64,000 bases of DNA, taken from the NCBI RefSeq assembly GCF_902506065.1, contig NZ_LR732912.1:4318683-4382682 (forward strand), written 5' to 3'. Shown here piece after piece: positions 42,846 through 51,578 of this stretch. The notes beneath the pieces are model-generated. The model ran no database searches and was not told the DNA's origin. It saw only the letters and a program-made list of their open reading frames with translations. The position numbers and the translations under genes are program-made. Each line of letters opens with the position of its first letter. Within the stretch, counting starts at the first letter, position 1. The DNA comes from Arthrobacter sp. 9V (lineage in GTDB: Bacteria > Actinomycetota > Actinomycetes > Actinomycetales > Micrococcaceae).

Positions 42846-44237
42846 TCAGCAGCCGTTATGAAGAATTTGATCATGGAGGGAAATGGGAGACCTTCCCCAT
42901 GATTCAAAAAAACGGCCGTTTACTCGACTCATATACCCAGCAATCACATGGTAACCCAGGAGAATCGGACCATCGGGAACCGGCACCTCCTCCGGGCGAG
43001 TCCGCAGAATGCCCTCGATCACGCGGCTACAGCCGGTCGTTCTCCAGTTAGGACGCGTCAACGTCGCTATTCCTCGCCAAGCCGTACAGCGGTCCGGTGC
43101 TTTCGGATCCGCGGGAGATCTCAACAGACAATCCTGCCTAGTTGTTCCGTCCCCGCGCCGCCACGGTCCACTGCTCCACAACTTCCCGCTGCGCACCACA
43201 GTGACCTCGTCCACCAGGTTCATAGTGAGGCACACATGGTTGGGGATGACCCGGAGCCGGGTTCCCAAGGGCGGCAGTTCCGAGGATTCCGGCCACACAA
43301 CAGTGGCATGGTGCTCGGACAGCGCAGTCAATTTGGCTTCCGGGTATTCGGGAAGCCGGCCGTATCCCGTGGCCCATTCCGGGCGGTCGCTGCCAAGGAC
43401 TTTGCTGCCAGCGTCCAGCACCACTCTGCGCACGTTCCCACCGCGGGCTTCATGCCTGCTGACCACGGTGGCGGCGACGGTCAGTGCGACGTCTTCCCAG
43501 CCGCAGCGTTCCAGTTCCAGCTGCTGGGCGTCGCCGAACACGTAGACGCCGGGACGAAGCTCGGTTGCTGTGGACTCACCGGAGATCAGGGCAGTGGGCG
43601 TGGATCCGCCACTGATGGTCTTCACATCAAAACCGGCCGAGGTCAGCGTCGCTGCAGCAAGGCCCAACGACTCATTCTCGTTGCTCGCCGCCCCCGTGGG
43701 CATGCCCGGCTTGTAACTGTGCCCAGGGAAGGTAAAAACGCCCCCCACCTTCAAACCTGCAGAAGAAGCAGCACGGGCAACGTCCCCCACCTCATCCGGC
43801 AGGACGCCACTGCGGTGGTGTCCGCTGTCCACTTCGATCAGCACCTCAATGCTTCCGGCATCCGCACCGAGTTGGCGGCCCATCGCCGTCGCGCTTTCCG
43901 CTGAATCCACGCCCACAGCAAGGCGACATTGAGCCGCCAAGGCGCGGAGCCGTTCCGCGTGCGGCGCCTCAACCCAGAGCGGGTAGGCGATGAAGATGTC
44001 CTTCACGCCGTCCGCCGCGAACACCTCGGCCTCGCCGATGGTGGCCACAGTAATACCAACGGCTCCCGCTGCGAGTTGCCGGCGCGCGATTTCCAACGTC
44101 TTGTGCGTCTTCACGTGCGGACGAAGCCCCAGCCCACGCCCGCGCATGCTGGACGCCATGCGTTCGATGTTCCGGTCCAGGATATCGACGTCGATCATGA
44201 CGGCAGGAGTGATGACAGCAGCAGGGATCACGTTCAT
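42846..44237 (-). CDS. D-threonine aldolase/D-serine dehydratase-like PLP protein, probable frameshift near 43190
   Basis: A 463-residue frame of the alanine-racemase-N/DSD1 family. Residues 1 to about 345 match: PLP-lysine segment RPHVKTHKTLEIARRQL, VGVDSAESA, EVDSGHHRSGV, TFPGHSY, and the metal-binding PNHVCLTMNLVDEVTVVR. After that VVR the reading changes to unrelated residues up to 42846. In the +1 frame the same DNA reads EVVEQWTVAARGRNN and stops at 43138, which is the ending expected for the family. So the ancestral gene is probably 43138-44237 with a one-base deletion (or sequencing error) near 43185-43195. 42757-43137 shows no other gene that I can support. Confidence 0.78.
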   Translation of the reverse strand: MNVIPAAVITPAVMIDVDILDRNIERMASSMRGRGLGLRPHVKTHKTLEIARRQLAAGAVGITVATIGEAEVFAADGVKDIFIAYPLWVEAPHAERLRALAAQCRLAVGVDSAESATAMGRQLGADAGSIEVLIEVDSGHHRSGVLPDEVGDVARAASSAGLKVGGVFTFPGHSYKPGMPTGAASNENESLGLAAATLTSAGFDVKTISGGSTPTALISGESTATELRPGVYVFGDAQQLELERCGWEDVALTVAATVVSRHEARGGNVRRVVLDAGSKVLGSDRPEWATGYGRLPEYPEAKLTALSEHHATVVWPESSELPPLGTRLRVIPNHVCLTMNLVDEVTVVRSGKLWSSGPWRRGDGTTRQDCLLRSPADPKAPDRCTAWRGIATLTRPNWRTTGCSRVIEGILRTRPEEVPVPDGPILLGYHVIAGYMSRVNGRFFESWGRSPISLHDQILHNGC

Positions 44238-44441
44238 TCCTCAAACCCTAACGGCATCCACATTCCATCACGCTTTGGACTGCCCCTGTCTTGTTGCATG
44301 GCATCGGCGTAATGTCGGAAGTAGGAGATTTCGGGTGTGGCACTTGGTCCGGAATTGAACATCCGGGCTTTGCGCGAACACGAGCGCACTGCCGCCCTGC
44401 CGGTGATGCGTGGACTCCGGCGCTGCTGGAATTGAGGCCGC

Positions 44442-45161
44442 ATGGCCCAGAACGACGCAGTACCAACAGCTGAGCAGCTGCAGGACCTGCTGCTGGAGAG
44501 CCCGGGTTTCACCGAATTCCTTCTAGGTTTGGCAACCATTTCGGCGTCCCTTCTGGGCGGGGATAGTCCCATGCTGTGCGCTATCACCGTTGAGCGCGAC
44601 GGCGGCCCTTCCACTGTGGCCAGCAGCAGTGACGCTGCCCGGCGCTTGGATGAAAAACAATACGAGTTCGACGACGGCCCTTGCCTTACGGCACTCCGGC
44701 AACAGCGCACCGTGTTGATTCCGGATCTTCAGACCGACGAGTCCTGGCAGCACTATGCAAAAGCGATCTCCAATGAAGGTATTCGGACTGTGTTGGCAGT
44801 GCCTATCCAAACCGATGACGGGTCAAAATCTGCCTTGAACTGCTACTCCACGGAGCTGGGGACCTTTGGTCCGGACACCATTGCCCGCGTGGAGGCGCAT
44901 GCCGAATCCCTGTCACGGATTTTGCGGTTGGCCCTACGCATGCACGCCGAGGATCCGTATCCTGAACATTTGCGGTCTGCGTTCAAATCCCGGGCAATCG
45001 TGGATGCTGCAATCGCCCTGATCATGGTGCAGAACCATTGCAACCGGGAATCAGCCCTACGGCTCATCCAAGTGGCCTCGCGCAACAGTAATAAACGGCT
45101 TCATGAAATAGCCGGAGACATTCTGGACCGTGCCGGCTATATGGACCAAGGTGGAAGGTAG
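44442..45161 (+). CDS. GAF-ANTAR RNA-binding regulator 1
   Basis: A 239-residue protein: GAF sensor domain (about 25-165) and C-terminal ANTAR domain (about 170-230, LRSAFKSRAIVDAAIALIMVQNHCNRESALRLIQVASRNSNKRLHEIAGDIL). ANTAR domains bind paired hexaloop RNA hairpins and act as antiterminators. The three-helix ANTAR core with the conserved Ala and RLHEIA end is intact. No histidine kinase is nearby; the GAF domain probably senses a small molecule. First of three tandem paralogues. Confidence 0.87.
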   Translation: MAQNDAVPTAEQLQDLLLESPGFTEFLLGLATISASLLGGDSPMLCAITVERDGGPSTVASSSDAARRLDEKQYEFDDGPCLTALRQQRTVLIPDLQTDESWQHYAKAISNEGIRTVLAVPIQTDDGSKSALNCYSTELGTFGPDTIARVEAHAESLSRILRLALRMHAEDPYPEHLRSAFKSRAIVDAAIALIMVQNHCNRESALRLIQVASRNSNKRLHEIAGDILDRAGYMDQGGR

Positions 45162-45262
45162 GTTCCGGATTGGAGGATACGCCCACTAATTGGCTTTGGA
45201 AGCCAACCGCAACGGAGTATCGGCTTAGCCCGGGCCGGATGGAGTAGTGAAGGAAACACGCT

Positions 45263-46045
45263 TTGACTGAGGCTCAGCCTTCTAAACAGATCATGGGCCC
45301 TCCCGCGGACGAGGACCAGGTAGATCTGACGGACTTCCTGGCGCACCTGCAGGACCTGCTTGTGGAAAATGCTGACATTCGGGAATTTCTCCAAGACCTT
45401 GTAGACATGACTGCGAGGAAACTGACCCGCGAGGGCAACACCATCGCTTGCGGTGTGACTGTAATTCGGCAGAAAAAGCCAGTTGCTGTAGCGGATAGCG
45501 ATCCTTTGGCCCGCAAACTGGACGACATCCAGAACAGCTTCGGCGACGGTCCTTGCCTAACAGCCCTCCGCACCCGCACTGTGACTCACGTTCCGGACGT
45601 CCACAAGGAAACGCGGTGGGCTGATTATATGAAGGCTGCCGCCTGCACAGACGTTGGCTCAATTCTCGCGTTGCCTATGGAACTGAACAGCACTGCCGAG
45701 GCCGTAGTGAACCTTTACTCGACGAGTCCCCATGGCTTTTCCCATGACGACATGGCAACAGCTGAGCGGCTCACCGCCACTGGCGCGAAAGCCGTCTACT
45801 TGGCACTGAAGATCGCCCAATTACGGGATGCGCGCGAGAACCTCGCAGCAGCGTTGGCCTCCCGCACGGCGATCGATACCGCCGTCGGAATCGTCATGGC
45901 GCAGAACCGCTGCAGCCGCGATGCCGCATTCCAGATCCTGGTCAGTGCTTCCAGCCATCGCAACATAAAACTCCACAAGGTAGCGGAGAGAGTCATCAGC
46001 CACGTTGCGGGAGATCGGAATATCTCCACCGCATTTGAGGAGTAA
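45263..46045 (+). CDS. GAF-ANTAR RNA-binding regulator 2
   Basis: A 260-residue paralogue: GAF (about 40-190; DIQNSFGDGPCLTALRTRTVTHVPDVHKETRW) and ANTAR (about 195-250; LASRTAIDTAVGIVMAQNRCSRDAAFQILVSASSHRNIKLHKVAERVI). TTG start at 45263 with AAGGAAA seven bases upstream. The shared DGPCLTALR sequence in copies 1 and 2 shows recent common origin. Confidence 0.86.
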   Translation: MTEAQPSKQIMGPPADEDQVDLTDFLAHLQDLLVENADIREFLQDLVDMTARKLTREGNTIACGVTVIRQKKPVAVADSDPLARKLDDIQNSFGDGPCLTALRTRTVTHVPDVHKETRWADYMKAAACTDVGSILALPMELNSTAEAVVNLYSTSPHGFSHDDMATAERLTATGAKAVYLALKIAQLRDARENLAAALASRTAIDTAVGIVMAQNRCSRDAAFQILVSASSHRNIKLHKVAERVISHVAGDRNISTAFEE

Positions 46046-46176
46046 AAATTGGACCTTTGCAATTGGGGCCTGAGGTTGCAAAAGCACTAGGCTGGAAATG
46101 CACTGCGGGGTCCAGCAATTCAGAGAATTTACGTGTCGGGCCGCCGGTACGAACATGAACGGCCGAGGAGAAGACC

Positions 46177-46899
46177 ATGACGAAGAAGCAACTTCCTCTG
46201 GACGAGCTCTCAGGTGCCATCGGCAGGATTCTGGGCCTTCTCCTCACCGAGGAAAAAGTTGATCAGGCCGTGCAGAACCTGTCCCTGGCCATCAAGGAAT
46301 CCGTGCCGGGGACAATTGGCGCAGGAGTGTCCATCCTTGATTCCCAAGCGCGCAGAACCAGCACAGGTTTCACGGACAGCATTGTGGAGCAGGCGGACCA
46401 CCTGCAATACGAGCTGGGCCAAGGCCCTTGCCTTACTTCCTGGGCGTTTGAGGAATCGGTCCTTCTCGACGACGTCCGCACCGATACCCGCTGGCCCGAA
46501 TGGAGTGCAGCAGTCAGCGCGTTGCCCATCAGGTCGGTCATCAGCGCCCCGCTCATGGCCAACGGGCACAGCATCGGTGCCATTAAGGTCTATGCGTCCG
46601 AGCCATCCGTTTTTGACACCGCCGCGGTATCCCTCATGGAACTCTTCGCCTCCCCCGCCGCCACGCTCCTCTCCCACATTCAAAGCGCGGAGACCCCCAA
46701 ACGCATCAGCGAGGGCCTCCAGACCGCCCTGCACAGCAGGGATATGGTGAATCGCGCCTGCGGGATACTTATGGAGCGCCACAAAATTACTCATGAGCGA
46801 GCCCTTCAACAGTTGATACTCCAGTCGCGCAACAAGGACCAGAGCCTGCAGGAAGTCAGCGCGGAGCTCGTAGCCGGGATCCCGGCAGACCGGAACTAG
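46177..46899 (+). CDS. GAF-ANTAR RNA-binding regulator 3
   Basis: A 240-residue paralogue: GAF (about 20-165; ELGQGPCLTSWAFEESVLLDDVRTDTRWPEW) and ANTAR (about 175-235; LHSRDMVNRACGILMERHKITHERALQQLILQSRNKDQSLQEVSAELV). It is the most diverged of the three. Followed after 11 bp by a small protein gene, so the two may be co-transcribed. Confidence 0.87.
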   Translation: MTKKQLPLDELSGAIGRILGLLLTEEKVDQAVQNLSLAIKESVPGTIGAGVSILDSQARRTSTGFTDSIVEQADHLQYELGQGPCLTSWAFEESVLLDDVRTDTRWPEWSAAVSALPIRSVISAPLMANGHSIGAIKVYASEPSVFDTAAVSLMELFASPAATLLSHIQSAETPKRISEGLQTALHSRDMVNRACGILMERHKITHERALQQLILQSRNKDQSLQEVSAELVAGIPADRN

Positions 46900-46910
46900 G
46901 GCCGCAGGAC

Positions 46911-47219
46911 ATGGGCTTCGATAACAACGAACCCGAGCAACGCCGCAGACTCCACGCGGCGCTCTCAGGCGCGGGGATCACCACAGGCAACCTGTGGCTG
47001 CAGTACTTCAGCATCGGAGGTTCGGTAGGCGAGTACGAGGTTGAGGCCTACTTGCAGGGCATGCTCTCCCTTCCCGAACTGGAACGGGACCTCCTTGCCA
47101 TGGCCGCCAACGAGCTGTCCAACAGTGGTCCCGGACCCCATGCCCCATACTCAGACGAGTTCCCCCTCCAATCTCCAGGCGAAACCGATGTACCGGACGA
47201 CGGGCCTGCCTCCTCGTAG
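46911..47219 (+). CDS. Conserved-looking hypothetical protein (102 aa)
   Basis: A 102-residue acidic protein, helical in the middle (GITTGNLWLQYFSIGGSVGEYEVEAYLQGMLSLPELERDLLAMAANEL) and disordered at the C-terminus. 11 bp downstream of the third GAF-ANTAR gene. No recognised domain; the position suggests a partner of the regulator, which is untested. Confidence 0.65.
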   Translation: MGFDNNEPEQRRRLHAALSGAGITTGNLWLQYFSIGGSVGEYEVEAYLQGMLSLPELERDLLAMAANELSNSGPGPHAPYSDEFPLQSPGETDVPDDGPASS

Positions 47220-47314
47220 CCGACACACACCGCTCATTTTCCTGCAACGCCCCCGCAACATACATGCGGAAAGCTGGATCTCATGGATGACGCATCCAGC
47301 GGAGGGGAGCAGAA

Positions 47315-47689
47315 ATGAGCATTGCAAACAGGGATCTTTTCCAGGCGCTGAAGACACAAGCCAGCCTGGCGCAGGCGTTCGGCACTCTGCCGGGCAGCCA
47401 GGATGAGCCACACGCACTGAACCCGGGCGACTACATCGAGGCGTGGCACAACGGCCGCCTCTACCACCGGGGCACCGTGGTCAAGACAGTCGCGGGGACA
47501 GACCTCTTCTGGCTCCAGGATGACACCGGCAGCCGCCGCCTGCTGGACATGGAGTCGATGGAGATCGTTACCGGCAAGGAGCCGGCTAACGCACCTGCGA
47601 CGCCGGCACCGGAGCCCACACGGACAGCTACGGTCACACCAATCTCGGCGTATCCGCTCTTCACGGACGGATCACAGGCGATCGCCTAG
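47315..47689 (+). CDS. Hypothetical protein with SH3-like beta domain (124 aa)
   Basis: A 124-residue cytosolic protein. Residues about 33-85 (PGDYIEAWHNGRLYHRGTVVKTVAGTDLFWLQDDTGSRRLLDMESMEIV) alternate hydrophobic and polar residues like a small beta barrel; the C-terminus is Pro/Thr-rich. The start follows GAGGGGAGCAGAA. Family not recognised. Confidence 0.65.
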   Translation: MSIANRDLFQALKTQASLAQAFGTLPGSQDEPHALNPGDYIEAWHNGRLYHRGTVVKTVAGTDLFWLQDDTGSRRLLDMESMEIVTGKEPANAPATPAPEPTRTATVTPISAYPLFTDGSQAIA

Positions 47690-47780
47690 GGGCTACCCGC
47701 CCCGTCCCGCAGTTGTTCGCTGCCCTGACCGTTGTGCGGCGGGAGATTCGAACGAGGGCGGGTTCCGCGGTAGGGCGCAC

Positions 47781-47817
47781 AAAAAATCCCCCGGAACCGT
47801 GTGGTCCCGGGGGATTT
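47781..47817 (-). terminator. Intrinsic terminator of tRNA-Lys
   Basis: Minus-strand hairpin AAATCCCCCGG with CCGGGGGATTT around a 10-base loop, ending in a run of six Ts, directly downstream of the tRNA. Confidence 0.85.
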
Positions 47818-47823
47818 GGAGGG

Positions 47824-47896
47824 TGGGCCCTGTGGGGATCGAACCCACGACCCACGGATTAAAAGTCCGATGCTCTACCAACTGAGCTAAAGGCCC
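47824..47896 (-). tRNA. tRNA-Lys (TTT)
   Basis: A 73-nt cloverleaf: acceptor GGGCCTT/AGGGCCC, D-arm AGCTCAGTTGGTAGAGC, anticodon arm CGGACTTTTAATCCG with anticodon TTT, and T-arm GTGGGTTCGATCCCCAC. The 3' CCA is not encoded (ACCC follows). It has its own terminator at 47781-47817. Confidence 0.96.
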
Positions 47897-48020
47897 TCCA
47901 GCTGTTGAAACAGCCATGAATACTGTACCCCAACGTCAAGGCAGACGAGGAACTCAAGGTGACGTGCGCCGTCGGCAACCGTTACTCGACCCCACCAGAG
48001 CACAGGAGTACGGTGAACTC

Positions 48021-48680
48021 ATGAGCGAACAGCCAGGATCACGTGCGTACGGCGGAGCAAACAGGCATCACAAGCCCAAGCCCTTCGCGCCCATCGATTT
48101 TGAACCGTTCGCAGGTGGTGCCGATCCCGCTCGGGTTTCAGAGGCCGCCCACCTTGCCGCCCAGGCGCTGGTGAGGCGCGGCCGGGACAGCGACGACCCC
48201 AAGGTCACCCGCCGACTCGTGAAGCTGGCAGATGAGCAGGGCCTCGAAGCCATCGCGGAGATGTGGGCCGAAAGTCCTGCACGTTCGCTTCCCGGCGCCC
48301 TCTGGAGGCTCTACGCGCTCCGCGCCGCCACCATCCAAAATCCCGAACGGATCTCCGTCTATTTCAGGGCCGGCCGCGACACCGCGCAGGTTTCCAACGT
48401 GGTGGCAGGGGCAGCTGAGCCGCCGGGTGCCGATGAAATGAAGACCATGGCTGACGCCATTTTGTCCGGCGCTTTCGACGGCGAGTTCGACGTCGCGCTG
48501 GAACGTTCCGCTGCTTTCTGCCGCGTGGTGGCGCTCGGCCAGGCGACCCTTGCCGACGGCGCGGAGTACAGCAACGAAGGCCACGCCAGCAAGCTCACGC
48601 GCAATTCGCATCAGCTGGTGAAAACCGCGGAGGACCTTGAGCATGCAGCCAACGCGTGGCGCCTGGGCGAGCTGGACTAG
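48021..48680 (+). CDS. Conserved actinobacterial hypothetical protein
   Basis: A 219-residue soluble, Ala/Arg-rich helical protein. A distinctive basic start (SEQPGSRAYGGANRHHKPKPFAPIDFEPFAGGADPARVSEAAHLAAQALVRRGR) is followed by repeated amphipathic helices. I cannot place it in a named family. AGGAG lies 12 bases upstream of ATG 48021; a longer frame from 47916 would overlap the tRNA promoter region and is less likely. Divergent from tRNA-Lys. Confidence 0.75.
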   Translation: MSEQPGSRAYGGANRHHKPKPFAPIDFEPFAGGADPARVSEAAHLAAQALVRRGRDSDDPKVTRRLVKLADEQGLEAIAEMWAESPARSLPGALWRLYALRAATIQNPERISVYFRAGRDTAQVSNVVAGAAEPPGADEMKTMADAILSGAFDGEFDVALERSAAFCRVVALGQATLADGAEYSNEGHASKLTRNSHQLVKTAEDLEHAANAWRLGELD

Positions 48681-48866
48681 CCGGCAAAAGGGGAGAAACG
48701 TACCCACGTCGCGCCCGGCCTGTCAATGTTGACTTAGCCCGCCTGACGGTGAAAACTAAAGCTGGTGTCGAACCGCGAAACCCCCGGGCTTCAACATATA
48801 GCCGCTTCGAGCGGCCTACCGCCGAGAGGCGTATCCGGTTCGGCACCATTTTTATGCCCGAACGCA

Positions 48867-48904
48867 GTTTGCCCGGGCCGGCACTGAGGCGGACCCGGGC
48901 AAAC
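48867..48904. terminator. Perfect 11-bp hairpin in a convergent gap
   Basis: GTTTGCCCGGG (48867-48877) and CCCGGGCAAAC (48894-48904) pair perfectly around 16 bases. It lies 10 bp before the stop of the minus-strand lipoprotein gene. There is no T-run on either strand, so termination is plausible but not certain. It is not a member of the 66-bp family. Confidence 0.5.
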
Positions 48905-48914
48905 GCGGCCGGAA

Positions 48915-49652
48915 TTACTTCAGTGTGACCGTGGTTTCGGCTGTTTCCTTCTTGTCATGATCAAGGTCGCCGTCGGCGCCCTGAGGCGTCATGGTCACCT
49001 TGATTTCGGTTTCCTTGCCGGCGGTGTAGCCGAAGTTCTCTGCGATGTTGAAGGACTCACCCGGCTTCAGCACGAACGGGTCCTTCTCCTTCAGCTTGGC
49101 GCCGGAACTGGAAAGCCCGTGCTTCTTGAAACCCTCGCTGCTGGAATCCGACGGCATCCCGCCGAGGTACTTCCAGTCCGTGTACTTTGCGTTGGGAGTG
49201 ATCAGCGAGTGACTCAGGGGGATCTCAGCTGATGAGGTGTTGGTGACCACGTAGTTCAGGTACACCACGGGATCACCCTTCTTCAGCAGGTTCTCCTTGG
49301 TCTCCTTGTCCACGAACATGCTGTCCTTGGACGCCACATCGGTGGCCACCTGGTAAATGTCCACGCTGAAGCTGTCGCCCTTGATGGTGCCCAGCTTGTC
49401 CCCTGCTTCGGAGATCGGCAGTGCCCAAGCGGCTACCTTGTAGGAACCGGACGATGTACCGGCATCCTCAGACGAGGTGGTGGCCAGCGGGGACGCCGAC
49501 GCGGCAGACGCGGAGGAGGCAGGCGCGGAGGAGGACGACGACGATTCGGGACCACCCGTCGTCGAGCCCGCCGTTGCTCCGCCACAGGCAGTCAGAGCCA
49601 GCAGGCCGGCAACGGCGAGGCCGGAAAGTTTCATGACATTGCTGAATCGCAT
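48915..49652 (-). CDS. Secreted lipoprotein, function unknown
   Basis: A 245-residue lipoprotein: signal peptide with lipobox LTAC (Cys about 22), then a Ser/Ala/Gly-rich linker (about 24-70) and a beta-rich domain (about 75-240; LNYVVTNTSSAEIPLSHSLITPNAKYTDWKYLGGMPS and FVLKPGESFNIAENFGYTAGKE), resembling DUF4352-like Ig folds of Gram-positive lipoproteins. Divergent from the DUF47 gene. Confidence 0.8.
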   Translation of the reverse strand: MRFSNVMKLSGLAVAGLLALTACGGATAGSTTGGPESSSSSSAPASSASAASASPLATTSSEDAGTSSGSYKVAAWALPISEAGDKLGTIKGDSFSVDIYQVATDVASKDSMFVDKETKENLLKKGDPVVYLNYVVTNTSSAEIPLSHSLITPNAKYTDWKYLGGMPSDSSSEGFKKHGLSSSGAKLKEKDPFVLKPGESFNIAENFGYTAGKETEIKVTMTPQGADGDLDHDKKETAETTVTLK

Positions 49653-49845
49653 GGTTCCCCCATTGAGTGGATTAATTGGTGCCTGACTAAGTGTTGCATG
49701 CCGGAGGCAGTGCAGCGATGGGGAGAACTGCCCGCAACGCCCCTGAGCTTCGCAGCCACCGCCGCCGGACCGGTAAAGTTGGGACCGAAACGGGCGGCGT
49801 CAAGTCAAACTGCCCGTGCCCATCCGTCCCTGCCCCGGAAGCGAC

Positions 49846-50463
49846 ATGAAGCTGCGCCTTTTTCCCCAGGAACCTGCCGGGCTCGTACTGCTCGCGCAGA
49901 TGGCCGGCGTTATTGTTGCCGCCACTGGAACGCTCTCCGAAATACTCGGCGCGCCGGCCAGTGAGCACCAGCGCCTGGCCGAAGAGCTGCACGAGCATGA
50001 GTCCAAGTCCTTGGACCTCCATTTCGCGTTGCTGACGCACATGCGGACCAGCTTTGTGAACCCGCTCCCCCGCGAGGACATGTACACGCTCTCCCGCCAC
50101 CTCAACGAGGCCATGGAGAAGCTGGACGCCGCCGGAGACCTCGTAGCACTCTACAAACTGGACCGCCTGCCCAAACGTGCCGCGGACCAGTTGGAGATCA
50201 TCAGCCGGCAAGCCGAGCTCACAGTGGACGCCATGCGGAAACTCGAGGACTTGGACGAGCTTGAGGACTACTGGATCGAGATCCTTCGGCTGGCCAAGCG
50301 CGCCGAACGCTCACACCGCATCTGGGTGGCCGAGATGCTCAAGGACATGAAGTCCACGCAGTACGCCCGGCACAGGGACATCGCCAACCAGTTGGTGGAA
50401 GTTACCAAGGACATGCGGAAGGTCGCCACCCAGGTAGGCAGCATCATCGTCAAGGAATCATGA
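49846..50463 (+). CDS. DUF47/PhoU-like Pit accessory protein
   Basis: A 205-residue all-helical protein of the DUF47 (PhoU-like) family: MKLRLFPQEPAGLVLLAQMAGVIVAATG, then EHESKSLDLHFALLTHMRTSFVNPLPREDMYTLSRHLNEAMEKLDAAGDLV. In many bacteria this protein partners the Pit transporter. The stop (TGA) is followed by one base before the GTG start of pit; strong coupling. ATG 49846 is chosen because GGAAG lies just upstream and the protein begins at the family start. Confidence 0.9.
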   Translation: MKLRLFPQEPAGLVLLAQMAGVIVAATGTLSEILGAPASEHQRLAEELHEHESKSLDLHFALLTHMRTSFVNPLPREDMYTLSRHLNEAMEKLDAAGDLVALYKLDRLPKRAADQLEIISRQAELTVDAMRKLEDLDELEDYWIEILRLAKRAERSHRIWVAEMLKDMKSTQYARHRDIANQLVEVTKDMRKVATQVGSIIVKES

Positions 50464-50464
50464 C

Positions 50465-51481
50465 GTGACCATCGCCTTCCTGGTCCTCGTAGTTGCTTTG
50501 GCCTCCGGGTTCGCTTTCCTCAACGGCTTCCGCGATGTCTCCAACTCCGTGGCACTCTCCACGCGGACCCGCGCCCTCACGCCGTCCATCGCGGTGCTTC
50601 TCGCCGCCGTCTTCAACTTTGTGGGTGCCATGCTCAGCGGCACCTTCATCCTGGCCTTCACGCAGTCGTGGATCACCCTGCCCAGTGGCACCAGCGGGCT
50701 GACCTTGCTGGCTTCCGCCCTCACAGCAGCCATCCTGTGGGGCGTGTATGCGTGGTGGCGGGGCATCCCCTTATCCTCCACGAACTCGCTGGTTGGCGGC
50801 CTGATCGGGGCCGGTACCGCAAGCGTCCTGGTGGGCGGGAATGCCGTGGACGGCATGGACAACGTCATGCTCACGCAAGTGGCTTTGCCTTTGGTGCTGT
50901 CCCCCGTGATCGCCTTCGTGGCTGCCTACCTGCTGGTGTGGCCGGTGACCTGGGCTGCGCGCTACACACAGCCCAACGTGGTGAACCGGAGGTTCCGCCG
51001 GGCACAGGCGGTCTCCGCAGCTGCTGTGGCGTTCGGCCACGGGCTTCAGGATGGGCAGCGCACGGCCGCCGTGATGGTGTTGGCCATGGTTGCCGCCGGG
51101 TTGTCCGGCGGAAACGACGTACCGGTCTGGATCCTGCTCCTCACGGCCATCATGCTCACCGCCGGCACCATGTTCGGCGGCTGGCGGATCTCCCACACCC
51201 TTGGACACAAACTTATTCGGGTGGATCCGCTGCGCGGTTTCGTGGCGCAAACCTTGACGTCCGTAATGCTCTTCATCGGCGCAATCGGGTTTAACTTGCC
51301 CCTGTCCACTACGCATACGTTAACGGCGTCGGTGCTGGGTGCTGGAGTGAACCAGCGGTTCCACACTGCCAACAGGCGCCTGGTCCGGCGCATCCTGCTG
51401 TTCTGGGTGGCCACGCCGTTGATCACGGCCGCTGCGGCCTTCGTTCTGGAGCTGGCGTTCTCGCCCCTCGCGAGCCTGTAA
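50465..51481 (+). CDS. pit: Low-affinity inorganic phosphate transporter, Pit family
   Basis: A 338-residue membrane carrier. The duplicated Pit signatures are FLNGFRDVSNSVALS near the N-terminus and HGLQDGQRTAAVMVLA in the second half; SSTNSLVGGLIGAGTAS and LPLSTTHTLTASVLGAG are also typical. It carries metal-phosphate by proton symport. GTG start at 50465. Convergent with the pst operon, so both low- and high-affinity phosphate uptake lie side by side. Confidence 0.92.
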   Translation: MTIAFLVLVVALASGFAFLNGFRDVSNSVALSTRTRALTPSIAVLLAAVFNFVGAMLSGTFILAFTQSWITLPSGTSGLTLLASALTAAILWGVYAWWRGIPLSSTNSLVGGLIGAGTASVLVGGNAVDGMDNVMLTQVALPLVLSPVIAFVAAYLLVWPVTWAARYTQPNVVNRRFRRAQAVSAAAVAFGHGLQDGQRTAAVMVLAMVAAGLSGGNDVPVWILLLTAIMLTAGTMFGGWRISHTLGHKLIRVDPLRGFVAQTLTSVMLFIGAIGFNLPLSTTHTLTASVLGAGVNQRFHTANRRLVRRILLFWVATPLITAAAAFVLELAFSPLASL

Positions 51482-51509
51482 CCCTCCCGTACGCACCCAA
51501 GTGGTCGCG

Positions 51510-51575
51510 CCCAACTAAGGGACAGCAAACGTCGCAATGAGCGCCCATTGCGACGTTTGCTGTCCCCCAGTTGGG
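51510..51575. repeat. 66-bp intergenic palindrome, copy D
   Basis: CCCAACTAAGGGACAGCA to TGCTGTCCCCCAGTTGGG; 30 of 33 positions pair, the stem running through GGGACAGCAAACGTCGC and beyond. Between the convergent pit and pstB genes, next to a separate classical terminator for pstB. Confidence 0.9.
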
Positions 51576-51578
51576 TAC

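Noticed and set aside
42846..43137. C-terminal 96 codons of the aldolase-like frame as a genuine extension or separate gene
   Set aside because: The family-type ending is found in the neighbouring frame and stops at 43138; the extension shows no domain.
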